DNA of 64,000 nt from Prochlorococcus sp. AG-402-O16 (GCA_003216415.1 QCIY01000001.1:62001-126000), one strand, 5' to 3'; counted from the first letter of the stretch, positions 27,177-35,799 are shown. Notes: generated by a model not told the origin, from the letters alone. Made by a program: numbers and translations.

Positions 27177-28607
27177 TTGGAAAAACGATTAAGATTAGCT
27201 CCAAGTCCAACAGGTTTATTTCATATTGGTACAGCACGGACAGCATTATTCAACTGGTTGTATGCAAAAAAAATAAACGGAAAATTTCTCATCAGAATAG
27301 AAGATACAGATTTTCTAAGATCTAAATCTGAATATACAAAAAATATACTCGAGGGCTTGCAATGGCTTGGACTTAAATGGGATGAAGAACCTGTAAAGCA
27401 AAGTGACCGAATTTCAATTCACAAAAAATACATCAAAAAGCTATTAGAATGTGGAGATGCTTATAGATGCTTTACTACTGAAGATGAGATTTCTGACTTA
27501 AGAGAAAAACAAAAAAAGAAAGGATTACCTCCAAAGCATGACAACAGACACAGAAATCTCTCAAAAGAAGAAATAGAATCATTTATTTCCCAAGGAAGAA
27601 CTTCAGTAATCAGGTTTAAGATTGATGAAAAAATTGAAATTAAATGGGTAGATCAGATAAGAGGCGAAATCAAATGGCAAGGTAAGGATCTGGGTGGTGA
27701 TTTAGTTTTGTCAAGAAGGGCTAAGGGATATGAGATTGGAAATCCTTTGTATAATCTTGCAGTTGTAGTTGATGATAATTTCATGAATATTACTCATGTT
27801 GTAAGGGGTGAAGACCATATCTCGAATACTGCAAAACAAATATTGATTTATAAAGCATTGAATTTTAATTTGCCAATTTTTTCGCATACACCCCTAATAC
27901 TAAATAGCGAAGGGAAAAAATTATCTAAAAGAGATTGCGTTACTTCAATCGACGAATTTAGAGAAATGGGATATTTACCTGAGGCCTTATCGAACTATAT
28001 GGCCTTTTTAGGTTGGTCTCCAAAATCTGCCGACAGAGAAATACTTTCACTTGGAGAGATATCTGAAATTTTTGACTTATCAGAAATAAATAAAGCTGGA
28101 GCCAAATTCAGTTGGGAAAAACTCAACTGGATTAATTCTCAATATATAAAAAATATGGAATCAATAAAGTTAAGTGAGTTTATGAGGAAATATTGGGACG
28201 ATAATGGTTGGGAGCCGCCATCTCAAGAATGGGCTTATAAATTAGCAATTTTAATTAGAGACTCTATGACTCTTTTAAAAGATTCAATTGATCAATCAAA
28301 ACCATTTTTCTTAATGCCTACAATTCAAAAAGAAGGTCAAGATTTTCTGGAAAACAGCGATAGCAAATTATCTCTAAAACTAATCTTAAATTATTTAATT
28401 GAGCAAAACACTATAAAACTAAATAAAGAGAAAGCCAAAGAAATAATAAACGAAATCTCAAAAAAGCATAATATTAAAAAAGGGATATTAATGAAATCAT
28501 TAAGAGTAGCCTTTTTTGGATCTCTCAGTGGGCCAGATTTAATTCAAAGTTGGGAGCTTTTCGCAGAGAGTAAAACTGATAGAACTCGAATTGAAAGATG
28601 TCTTTAA
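27177..28607 (+). CDS. gltX: Glutamyl-tRNA synthetase
   Basis: Charges tRNA-Glu; in cyanobacteria its product also feeds 5-aminolevulinate synthesis. The 476-residue class I enzyme has the HIGH-type motif in LAPSPTGLFHIGTART (residues about 7-22) and the KMSKS-type motif KLSKR near residue 247. The start is TTG at 27177, since the HIGH motif begins soon after and no ATG fits. Only 16 bases separate it from tRNA-Asp, so the mRNA leader would be formed by tRNA 3' processing. The stop abuts the stop of the convergent antiporter gene. Confidence 0.97.
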   Translation: MEKRLRLAPSPTGLFHIGTARTALFNWLYAKKINGKFLIRIEDTDFLRSKSEYTKNILEGLQWLGLKWDEEPVKQSDRISIHKKYIKKLLECGDAYRCFTTEDEISDLREKQKKKGLPPKHDNRHRNLSKEEIESFISQGRTSVIRFKIDEKIEIKWVDQIRGEIKWQGKDLGGDLVLSRRAKGYEIGNPLYNLAVVVDDNFMNITHVVRGEDHISNTAKQILIYKALNFNLPIFSHTPLILNSEGKKLSKRDCVTSIDEFREMGYLPEALSNYMAFLGWSPKSADREILSLGEISEIFDLSEINKAGAKFSWEKLNWINSQYIKNMESIKLSEFMRKYWDDNGWEPPSQEWAYKLAILIRDSMTLLKDSIDQSKPFFLMPTIQKEGQDFLENSDSKLSLKLILNYLIEQNTIKLNKEKAKEIINEISKKHNIKKGILMKSLRVAFFGSLSGPDLIQSWELFAESKTDRTRIERCL

Positions 28608-28626
28608 TCAATCAAAATTATTTTTT
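28590..28626. terminator. Hairpin with T-run across the gltX / antiporter stop codons
   Basis: ATTGAAAG and CTTT-AA-TCAAT form a nine-pair stem with a two-base bulge and an ATGT loop (28590-28612). A run of seven T follows at 28620-28626. The gltX and antiporter stop codons lie inside it. Weak stem, but position and T-run fit a terminator. Confidence 0.4.
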
Positions 28627-29813
28627 TGGCCTAATTCAAGTCTATTTGCCAAAGGTTTAGCTGAAAGTCCTTGTATTCCTACTGTCATCAAAATAGTAAG
28701 AAAAACTAAACCTTGGAGACGGCCAGCCCCAAGGATACCAGCCTGCTCTAATCTGATAGAAAAAAGAGAAGCTACTGCTGCAGTAACAATACCTCTTGGG
28801 GCTAACCAGGCTAAAAATATTTTTTCTTTTAAGTTCAAGTCTCTCCCAATTGTTGCTATCCAGATAGAAATAGGGCGAACAATTACCATTAACATAAAAA
28901 CGCAAACAACCCCTCCCCAGCCAAGCGGACTTAATTCACCCCAAGAAACGTCAGCGGCCAAAAGAGGGAAAAGAACAGTTATTGCTAATTGAGCTAATTC
29001 ACCTATTAGATTATCCAATCTCTCCTTATCTATAACTTCTCTTTTACCTACAATAAAACCCGCCGCGACTGACGCCGGCAAGCCTGATTCTGGTAAAAAA
29101 TATTCGCAAATTCCATAAACAAGGAAAATAAATCCAAGGGTTACTTGAAGCTCTATACCAAATGAGGCTTCATTTTTTATTTTTTTTAAAATTTCTGATA
29201 GTAACCATCCTGCACTTAATCCGATTAAAACTCCTCCCCCTAATCTTTGCATTAATGCTATGAATACATCGTTAATCCCACGAAGGTCCCCTAAAGTCAG
29301 TTCTAAAAGGAGTAATGCTAGTACTGCACCAATTGGTTCAAGCAACAACCCCTCAGCTTTTAAAACTTCCGAGAGTGGGGAAACTAATTTTATTTGTTCC
29401 ACTAATGGAGAGACAACTGTTGGTCCAGTAGCTAGAACTATGGCACTATATATACCTGCGACTTGCCATGAGAGGCCAGCCAGCCAATGAGCAATAAAAA
29501 TTCCAGCTGATAATGAAATAAAAAGTCTTACCAATGCAATTTTCAAAACAGTATTTCTTATATTCCCCTCAGGCAGTTTTAAATTTAATCCTCCTTCAAA
29601 AAGAACCAAACAGACCAAAAGCCCCACAATAGTTTCAAGCCCTTGCCCGAGATCTAAAGGCTCAACGAGTCCCAATCCTGATCTTCCAATGAATAATCCA
29701 GAAAGCAATAAAATAACAACACTTGGGAATCCTGTAAAAGAAGAAAATAATCGAGCGCAAGCACCTGCAAATACAGTTATCCCCCAAAGTAATCCGAGCC
29801 TTTCAGGCGTCAT
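28608..29813 (-). CDS. Cation:proton antiporter (monovalent CPA family)
   Basis: A 401-residue integral membrane protein with about eleven hydrophobic segments. The segment VCLVLFEGGLNLKL (residues about 71-84) and ATGPTVVSPLVEQ (about 129-141) match the conserved helices of NhaP-type Na+/H+ exchangers, although the usual Asp of the second motif is replaced by Gly. LLLEPIGAVLALLLLEL carries a further acidic residue. Probably exports Na+ against H+, which a marine cell needs. No regulatory C-terminal domain is present. Confidence 0.88.
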   Translation of the reverse strand: MTPERLGLLWGITVFAGACARLFSSFTGFPSVVILLLSGLFIGRSGLGLVEPLDLGQGLETIVGLLVCLVLFEGGLNLKLPEGNIRNTVLKIALVRLFISLSAGIFIAHWLAGLSWQVAGIYSAIVLATGPTVVSPLVEQIKLVSPLSEVLKAEGLLLEPIGAVLALLLLELTLGDLRGINDVFIALMQRLGGGVLIGLSAGWLLSEILKKIKNEASFGIELQVTLGFIFLVYGICEYFLPESGLPASVAAGFIVGKREVIDKERLDNLIGELAQLAITVLFPLLAADVSWGELSPLGWGGVVCVFMLMVIVRPISIWIATIGRDLNLKEKIFLAWLAPRGIVTAAVASLFSIRLEQAGILGAGRLQGLVFLTILMTVGIQGLSAKPLANRLELGQKNNFD

Positions 29814-29974
29814 ATAAAATTATAAATAATAAAATATTCATTATTTTGATTAAATCAATAATATTATCTCAAGTCCAATAAATACAATACTTTTTAATTT
29901 AATTCATCAGCTGAAAAAGAGTAATTGTAAAAATTCTTTCAAAACTACTTTTAAGAAAATTAATTTTATTTCTA

Positions 29975-30151
29975 TTAAGAAAACTGGCTTATTAAAGCAA
30001 TAACTATAAGAATAATTCCTATACCAATAGTTGCCATCCTTCCATTCCATATTTCAGCTTGAGGGGTGAAACCTCTTTTCCACAAATTCAGTTCCGTTTT
30101 ATCAACGAAGTTTTTTGTCTCTTTAATCTCTATTTTAGGTTGTTTGTTCAT
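29975..30151 (-). CDS. hli: High-light-inducible protein (Hli, CAB/ELIP type)
   Basis: A 58-residue thylakoid protein with a hydrophilic start, a FTPQAEIWNGRMATIGIGI segment and one membrane helix. The AEIWNGRM motif carries the chlorophyll-ligating Glu-Asn pair of the CAB/ELIP family. Hli proteins bind chlorophyll and carotenoids and protect photosystems during excess light. It starts five bases after the tsaD stop on the same strand, so it may be read from the tsaD transcript, or from a promoter inside tsaD. The 161 bases downstream to the antiporter hold only AT-rich sequence. Confidence 0.93.
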   Translation of the reverse strand: MNKQPKIEIKETKNFVDKTELNLWKRGFTPQAEIWNGRMATIGIGIILIVIALISQFS

Positions 30152-30156
30152 TGAAA

Positions 30157-31227
30157 TTAGAAAGGAGGGTTTTCTTCATAAAGGGTATTTGCTTGTTCAA
30201 TTGATAGTCTTCCTGCGACACCTAATTTAAGGGAACTTAAATGATCCTTAAATTTGATTCTGAACAACGCCGCCGCTCCAATCATTGCCGCATTATCTGT
30301 ACAAAGATCAAGAGGAGCTAAATGAACTTTAATAGATTTTTTACTAGCTTCACTAATCATCATTTTTCTTAATGTATTGTTAGCAGCCACTCCCCCAACC
30401 ACAACAACATTATCCAAGCTATGATCTTCTGCGCATTTTATTGTTCTCTCTACCAAAACCTCTGCCACTACTCTCTCAAAACTTGCAGCAATATCAGGAA
30501 TTGGAACGGTCTTCCCATCCAAATTTATTCTCTCAACTAATCTTAATACTGCAGTTTTTAAACCACTAAAAGAGAAATCATATTTAAGAAATCCACCTTT
30601 TTTATCAGAGATCTTGCATTTTGGTAAATTAAATTTCATTGGGTCCCCATTTTTAGCAATCTTTTCAATTGCCGGTCCTCCTGGATAACTAAGACCTAAT
30701 AGTCTGCCAACTTTATCAAAGGCTTCTCCAGCAGCATCATCAAAACTTTTCCCGAGTCTTTGCATCCCCCTTCTATCATCAACCTTTATCAATTCAGTAT
30801 GCCCGCCGCTAACAAGTAATGTAAGAAAAGATTTCTTTGGATAGTTTTCTGAAAATAGAATTGAAGATAAATGCCCCTCCAAATGATGAATTCCCAAAAA
30901 TGGTTTTGAATGTAACATGCAAAGTGATCTTGCAGTTATAGAGCCAACTCGTAAACAACCAACTAATCCAGGAGCTACAGTTGACGCAATATAATCGACT
31001 TCCTCAATTTTAATTTTTGATTCTTCTAAAGCCTTATCTAAAACAAAAGGTAATAACTCTAAATGCTTTCTAGCTGCAAGTTCAGGCACAACTCCTCCCC
31101 ATTTTGAATGATCTTCAATTTGAGAGGCAATTATATTTGAATGAATTCTGAAAGTATCGCCAATATTAGAAACTATTGAGACAGATGTCTCATCACAACT
31201 TGTTTCAATAGCTAAAACTTTATGCAT
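30157..31227 (-). CDS. tsaD: tRNA N6-adenosine threonylcarbamoyltransferase
   Basis: Transfers threonylcarbamoyl to A37 of ANN-decoding tRNAs, with TsaB and TsaE (not in the window). The 356-residue ASKHA-fold enzyme starts VLAIETSCDETSVSIV, has the metal motif in IHHLEGHLSS near residues 109-118, LLVSGGHTEL and a C-terminal DNAAMIGAAAL. All the usual motifs are intact. An hli gene follows after five bases. It diverges from psaF with 65 bases between the start codons. Confidence 0.96.
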   Translation of the reverse strand: MHKVLAIETSCDETSVSIVSNIGDTFRIHSNIIASQIEDHSKWGGVVPELAARKHLELLPFVLDKALEESKIKIEEVDYIASTVAPGLVGCLRVGSITARSLCMLHSKPFLGIHHLEGHLSSILFSENYPKKSFLTLLVSGGHTELIKVDDRRGMQRLGKSFDDAAGEAFDKVGRLLGLSYPGGPAIEKIAKNGDPMKFNLPKCKISDKKGGFLKYDFSFSGLKTAVLRLVERINLDGKTVPIPDIAASFERVVAEVLVERTIKCAEDHSLDNVVVVGGVAANNTLRKMMISEASKKSIKVHLAPLDLCTDNAAMIGAAALFRIKFKDHLSSLKLGVAGRLSIEQANTLYEENPPF

Positions 31228-31301
31228 TTTTGATTCAACTTGTTTTATTTTAATATTAATTTCTTACTTAACACATTATAAGGAATTAAAGATTGCAACT
31301 T

Positions 31302-31856
31302 ATGAAATTCTTTTTTTCAATCATAACCTCAGTTTTTCTGTTCCTCGGAATTACTCCAATTGCTCTAGCTGCAAATGGGCCTGTCTTAAACGCAGATAGA
31401 GCTAGCACAGAATATACTGCTTCAGCCCTTACAAAATGCTCTGAGAATCCCAAATTCATTGAAAGAGCAAATTCTGCAACTACTCAAAAAGACATCGCAA
31501 GATTTGAAAGATATGGTAAAGCATCATGCGGAGATGATGGCCTACCACATTTAATAATTGGACCTCCTCTTGAGCCATGGGGAGCCCTTTTAAATAGAGG
31601 TCATGAAGGAGATTTACTTATTCCCGGAGTATTGTTCATTTACATTGCTGGAATTATAGGTTGGTCAGGAAGAGAGTATCTTATTGAATCAAAAAAGACT
31701 AAGAATCCAGCAGATCTTGAGATCATTATTGACCTAGACTTAGCCAGAAGATGTCTTGTAAAAGGAGCGCAATGGCCTCTTCTTGCTAATAAGCAAGGTA
31801 GAAATGGGGATTTAAGAGAGAAAGATAACAATATTACGCTTAATGGTCCTCGCTAA
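31302..31856 (+). CDS. psaF: Photosystem I subunit III (PsaF)
   Basis: The plastocyanin/cytochrome c6 docking subunit of PSI. A signal peptide (MKFFFSIITSVFLFLGITP, cleavage near ALAAN) exports the N-terminal domain to the thylakoid lumen; the protein then has the CSENPKF and CGDDGLPHLI cysteines, one or two membrane segments (VLFIYIAGIIGWSG) and a short stromal tail. About 184 residues from this ATG. A TTG nine bases upstream (31293) is preceded by AAGGA at a good distance and could be the true start. psaJ follows after 28 bases. Confidence 0.95.
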   Translation: MKFFFSIITSVFLFLGITPIALAANGPVLNADRASTEYTASALTKCSENPKFIERANSATTQKDIARFERYGKASCGDDGLPHLIIGPPLEPWGALLNRGHEGDLLIPGVLFIYIAGIIGWSGREYLIESKKTKNPADLEIIIDLDLARRCLVKGAQWPLLANKQGRNGDLREKDNNITLNGPR

Positions 31857-31884
31857 ACATCCTTAAAAAACTTTCATAAAACAA

Positions 31885-32019
31885 ATGTTCAAAATTCTAA
31901 ACACAAAATTTGTCAGATCTGCTCCAGTGGTAGCAGCAATTTGGCTAAGCCTTACAGCTGGAATAATTATTGAATTTAATAGGTTTTTCCCAGATCTATT
32001 ATTCCATCCAATGAGTTGA
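31885..32019 (+). CDS. psaJ: Photosystem I subunit IX (PsaJ)
   Basis: A 44-residue single-helix PSI protein beside PsaF that helps hold it in place. The start [20 protein letters not shown], the membrane helix with [17 protein letters not shown] and the ending LLFHPMS are characteristic. It is 28 bases downstream of psaF in the usual psaFJ arrangement. A strong hairpin terminator begins ten bases after the stop. Confidence 0.96.
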   Translation: MFKILNTKFVRSAPVVAAIWLSLTAGIIIEFNRFFPDLLFHPMS

Positions 32020-32028
32020 TAAAGAGAA

Positions 32029-32064
32029 AATAATCAAGTTTTTATTAACTTGATTATTTTTTTT
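32029..32064. terminator. Strong hairpin terminator between psaJ and gmk
   Basis: AATAATCAAGTT pairs perfectly with AACTTGATTATT (12 bp, six-base loop) and is followed by a run of T. It is the best factor-independent terminator in the window for psaFJ. The last codons and stop of gmk (from 32034) lie inside the hairpin, and the other strand also has a T-rich flank, so it likely serves both genes. Confidence 0.88.
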
Positions 32065-32588
32065 GCTGTTTCATCAACATTGTGATTTGTTAATGCAAAA
32101 TCAAATTGATTTGATACTGAAATCTCATAATTAGCCCTTGAGAGTCTTTTTTTAATTGCCTCTTCTTTTTCTGTACCTCTATTTCTTATTCTTCTCTCTA
32201 ACTCTTCTTTATCCGGGGGAAGTAAAAATATTGACAGTGAATTAGGAAACTTATTTTTTATTTGCCTTGCACCCTCTACTTCAATTTCAAGTAGTACGGT
32301 AAATCCCTTTTTTATTTTCTCATTAACAGAAGACAAAAGCGTTCCATAGTAGTTTCCAGCGAATTGAGCCCATTCAAGGAACAAGTTTTGTTCAATCATT
32401 TCTTTAAACTTTTCTTGATTTAAGAAATAGTAATTTTCTCCATCCTTCTCTCCCTCTCTAGGTTCTCTAGTAGTTGCAGATATTGAAAGCCAAAAATTTT
32501 TTTCTTTACCTAATATTTCTTTGACTACTGTTCCTTTACCTACCCCGCTGGGTCCAGTAAGGATGATAAGTTTTTTTTGATTTTTCAT
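32034..32588 (-). CDS. gmk: Guanylate kinase
   Basis: Phosphorylates GMP to GDP. The 184-residue protein begins KLIILTGPSGVGKGTVV (P-loop), then TTREPREGEKDGENYYFL for GMP binding, EWAQFAGNYYG, and IEVEGARQIK. The final six codons form the terminator hairpin with psaJ. The gene diverges from rqcH with 49 bases between the start codons. Confidence 0.96.
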   Translation of the reverse strand: MKNQKKLIILTGPSGVGKGTVVKEILGKEKNFWLSISATTREPREGEKDGENYYFLNQEKFKEMIEQNLFLEWAQFAGNYYGTLLSSVNEKIKKGFTVLLEIEVEGARQIKNKFPNSLSIFLLPPDKEELERRIRNRGTEKEEAIKKRLSRANYEISVSNQFDFALTNHNVDETAKKIIKLIKT

Positions 32589-32637
32589 ATTAAATTTTTT
32601 ACAGTAAAATAAACATCTTGTGAATTAAAAAGGAATA

Positions 32638-34362
32638 ATGCAAAAAGGTGTTCCACAGATAATGGATATTACATCTATTAAATCTGTCTTGCATTATTTG
32701 ACAAAGAACATCTTACCTTCAAAGTTTGAGACTGCCCAACAACCAGAGCCTAATACAATTCAATTATGTTTCAGAGGAGTTGATTCTCAAACATGGTTAG
32801 AAGTTTCATGGAATGGAGACTCTCCAAGAATACTAAAGATAAATAAGCCAGAAAAGATTGGGAGAGAAAGCACACTTTCTAAACAAATAAGATATGGATT
32901 AAAGTATATGGCTTTAATTTCGATTGATCAAGATGATTTCGAGAGAGTTATAAAATTTAGTTTTGCGAAAAAACCTGGAGATGAAATTAATAAGTATTTA
33001 ATTTTTGAATTAATGGGAAAACACAGTAATATTTTTTATTTGGATAAAAAACATAAAATAATTGCTGTTGGCAAACAAATTAAATCAAGTCAATCTAGTT
33101 TTAGAACAATTTCAACAGGATCAATTTATTCTGGCCCTCCAGTCAATCTCAAAAAACAACCTAGAGAAGACCAGTCTTTTCAAGCATGGAAAGACTCAAT
33201 TTCAATATTACCTGAGTCTTTGAAATACTGTTTAATAAATACCTTTCAAGGAGTTAGCCCTATCCTCACAAAACAATTAGAGGTTGTTAGCGAAACTGTT
33301 AATTCAGAAATAATGGAAAAAAATATTGATTTCATTAGCGATTCGGACTTAAAGGAGATATTTAAAAATTGGAAGATTTGGATAAACAGGTTTAAAAACA
33401 ATAACTTTAACTTTTCTACATTTAACAAAGATTTTTATTGCGTTTGGTTTTCTGATAAGGAAATTAATTGCGAAAATAAAATAGATTTATGCACCAGTTT
33501 AGAGAATTATTATGATTATCATCTGAAACAAAAAAAACTTGAATTATTGGAAAAGAAAATTAAAGGGATTATTTTTAAACAGACCAATACTGAGAAAAAA
33601 AATCTAAATATTCAATATGATCTTCTAACAAAATCAGAAAACTACGAGATATATAAGGAAAAAGCTGATAATATATTCACTTCAAATGAAATTAAAAAAC
33701 AAGATATTATAAAAGGACAAAAACTATATAAAAAATCAAAAAAACTAAAGAGATCTAGAGAATTAATAAAAGAAAGATTAAATCTTTACAAAACAAATAT
33801 AGAGAGATTGGATGAATTCACTACGCTTCTAGAAAATTTAAATTCTTTAAATCATGAAAAACTTTTTATGAGAATCAAACTACGAGAAGAAATTATGGAA
33901 GAAATTTGTAACGAGTTTAATATCAATATCAAGAAGCAAAGAGAAGATCAGAAAAGTACATATGAGATAGAATCTTCACCAATTCAAGTTGACACTCCCA
34001 CAGGATTGAAGCTTCAAGTAGGGCGAAATATGAGGCAAAATGATTTAATAAGCTTTAAGTTCTCAAAAAAAGGAGATTTATGGTTTCATGCTCAGGAATC
34101 ACCAGGCAGTCATGTAGTTTTGAAGTCTTCATCTCAAGTAGCATCTGAACAAGATCTTCAAATAGCTGCAGATTTAGCTGCTTTATTTAGTAAGGCAAAA
34201 AGAAACATTAAAGTTCCAATTAATCTAGTAAAGATTAAAGATTTGCAAAAAATCAAAAGCGGAGGACCGGGTTGCGTTTCCTTTAAAAATGGAGAAATTA
34301 TTTGGGGAAATCCTACAAGAGGAGAAGATTACATTAAAAAAAATCTTAAAACAGTAATTTAG
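32638..34362 (+). CDS. rqcH: Rqc2/RqcH-type NFACT ribosome quality-control protein
   Basis: A 574-residue protein with an NFACT-N domain (LCFRGVDSQTWLEVSWNGD near residue 48 in pieces), a long coiled-coil region (about residues 290-430, rich in Lys, Leu and Asn) and a C-terminal NFACT-R domain with GDLWFHAQESPGSHVVL near residue 480, including the DLWFHA motif. RqcH binds stalled large subunits and adds alanine tails for degradation. Often annotated as fibronectin-binding protein; that label comes from homologues in pathogens. The M1 codon used is the first of two possible Met. Confidence 0.88.
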   Translation: MQKGVPQIMDITSIKSVLHYLTKNILPSKFETAQQPEPNTIQLCFRGVDSQTWLEVSWNGDSPRILKINKPEKIGRESTLSKQIRYGLKYMALISIDQDDFERVIKFSFAKKPGDEINKYLIFELMGKHSNIFYLDKKHKIIAVGKQIKSSQSSFRTISTGSIYSGPPVNLKKQPREDQSFQAWKDSISILPESLKYCLINTFQGVSPILTKQLEVVSETVNSEIMEKNIDFISDSDLKEIFKNWKIWINRFKNNNFNFSTFNKDFYCVWFSDKEINCENKIDLCTSLENYYDYHLKQKKLELLEKKIKGIIFKQTNTEKKNLNIQYDLLTKSENYEIYKEKADNIFTSNEIKKQDIIKGQKLYKKSKKLKRSRELIKERLNLYKTNIERLDEFTTLLENLNSLNHEKLFMRIKLREEIMEEICNEFNINIKKQREDQKSTYEIESSPIQVDTPTGLKLQVGRNMRQNDLISFKFSKKGDLWFHAQESPGSHVVLKSSSQVASEQDLQIAADLAALFSKAKRNIKVPINLVKIKDLQKIKSGGPGCVSFKNGEIIWGNPTRGEDYIKKNLKTVI

Positions 34363-34391
34363 TTTATAATAAAAAAAATTTTTAAATCTAA

Positions 34392-34652
34392 ATGTTTGAT
34401 TTTCTTTTGGGCACTCATGAATTTTTAGGAAATCATAGTTTTCCAGAGTTTATTGTTGGATATCTATTTGGTGCTGCATTAATAATTGGAGCTCCTACTG
34501 TTTTCTTATTACTTGCCTTCGTAAGCGCTTTAATGAAAACAAATGGGAAAATGGGTGGATATAGAGAATATGAAACTTATGGTGAATCATCTTTAAATGA
34601 TGCGCCTCCTTTCTTATTGCCAGATCCAACTAATCCTAAATTAAGTAAATAA
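34392..34652 (+). CDS. Small single-helix membrane protein, unknown
   Basis: An 86-residue protein with one clear hydrophobic helix (FIVGYLFGAALIIGAPTVFLLLAF in pieces, about residues 20-45) and a polar C-terminal tail rich in Gly, Tyr and Pro (GGYREYETYGES, PPFLLPDP). No family recognised. The composition is protein-like, and the position between rqcH and tatC on the same strand, with gaps of 29 and 80 bases, fits a real gene. Confidence 0.65.
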   Translation: MFDFLLGTHEFLGNHSFPEFIVGYLFGAALIIGAPTVFLLLAFVSALMKTNGKMGGYREYETYGESSLNDAPPFLLPDPTNPKLSK

Positions 34653-34732
34653 TTAAGTTTATTGAAAAATAAATTTGACTTTGACAATAGTAGTTTTAAA
34701 ACTTTTTCTTACACAATCTTTATCAAATAATA

Positions 34733-35491
34733 ATGAGAGTTACAGGTCAAAGTGAAAATAAATTATCAGATTCGATGACTTTTAGTGATCATTTAGAGGA
34801 GCTTCGTAAAAGGATACTAAACTCAATTTACTCAATACTTATTTCAATATTCTTTAGCTTTCTCATCATAAAGCCATTAATATCTTTTTTAGAAATCCCA
34901 GCTGGTGATATTCATTTACTACAACTTGCTCCAGGAGAGTTTTTATTTGTCGCTATTAAAGTGGCAGGTTATAGCGGATTGATAGTTTCTATGCCTTATA
35001 TTTTTTATCAGATAATATTATTCATTTCTCCTGGTTTAACGAAACAAGAAAAAAGCCTTATCTTGCCAGCAGTTTTTGGTTCAGGTCTTCTGTTTTTTTT
35101 AGGATTAATTTTTTCATGGTGGATATTAGTCCCTGCAGCAATAAATTTCTTCATTAGTTTCGGTGCTGATATTGTTGAACCAACTTGGTCTATAGAAAGA
35201 TATTTTGATTTTGTTCTTTTATTAATGTCCAGCACTGCATTAGCTTTTCAATTGCCAGTATTACAATTTATTCTTGGTTCTCTTGGAATAATCACAACAG
35301 AAAAAATGATTTCGAATTGGAAGATAGTTGTAATTTCCTCCGCAATATTATCTGCAGTTATTACCCCTTCAACAGACCCATTGACTATGTCATTGCTATC
35401 TATATCGATTGTGTTTTTATTTTTTGTGGGTACTGGATTAACTTACTTATCAGAAAATCTTAAGTCAAAAACTCTTTCATCTTCTCATTAA
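34733..35491 (+). CDS. tatC: Sec-independent protein translocase TatC
   Basis: The receptor for twin-arginine signal peptides, with six membrane segments. The 252-residue protein contains the TFSDHLEELRKRI motif at residues about 17-29, LAPGEFLFVAIKV, FYQIILFISPGL and VITPSTDPLTM near the C-terminus, all typical. Its last codons overlap the convergent DUF3067 gene by 32 bases. petC, whose product uses this route, begins about 430 bases downstream. Confidence 0.95.
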   Translation: MRVTGQSENKLSDSMTFSDHLEELRKRILNSIYSILISIFFSFLIIKPLISFLEIPAGDIHLLQLAPGEFLFVAIKVAGYSGLIVSMPYIFYQIILFISPGLTKQEKSLILPAVFGSGLLFFLGLIFSWWILVPAAINFFISFGADIVEPTWSIERYFDFVLLLMSSTALAFQLPVLQFILGSLGIITTEKMISNWKIVVISSAILSAVITPSTDPLTMSLLSISIVFLFFVGTGLTYLSENLKSKTLSSSH

Positions 35492-35777
35492 GATCTAATT
35501 GCAAGCTGACAGCTCTACCTAACCTTGGCTTAGCATTGACTTTCTTTAGCCATTCCCTTACTTCTTCTGAATATCCACATCTATTTAGAATCTCGATTTT
35601 ATCAGCTATCGATTTTTTATATTCATCTTCACTTAAAGGGAATGATTCCTGTCCAAGAAATCCCCACATCATTTGAAAATACACAAATTTTCCTCTTCTA
35701 AAGAGTCTAAAATCATATTTTTTTCCCCAGCGATGAATCAAATAATGTATAACTTCATCTACTAGTAATGGGTTCAT
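35460..35777 (-). CDS. DUF3067 family protein
   Basis: A 105-residue, soluble protein with RWGKKYDFRLFRRGKFVYFQMMWG in pieces and LGQESFPLSEDEY, matching DUF3067 of cyanobacteria and plants. Function not established. It overlaps the tatC end by 32 bases. Its start region has been duplicated in tandem, giving an upstream ATG that opens a six-codon ORF. Confidence 0.82.
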   Translation of the reverse strand: MNPLLVDEVIHYLIHRWGKKYDFRLFRRGKFVYFQMMWGFLGQESFPLSEDEYKKSIADKIEILNRCGYSEEVREWLKKVNAKPRLGRAVSLQLDLNEKMKEFLT

Positions 35778-35799
35778 TTAAATAATGGGTTCATTTAAA
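35766..35799. repeat. 17-bp tandem duplication over the DUF3067 start codon
   Basis: TAATGGGTTCATTTAAA occurs at 35766-35782 and again at 35783-35799. On the minus strand each copy contains ATGAACCCATTA, so the start codon and the next three codons are duplicated upstream of the gene. Confidence 0.9.

Noticed and set aside
28591-28992. 133-codon frame opposite the antiporter
   Set aside because: It is antisense to a clear antiporter gene and has no recognisable domain or start signal.
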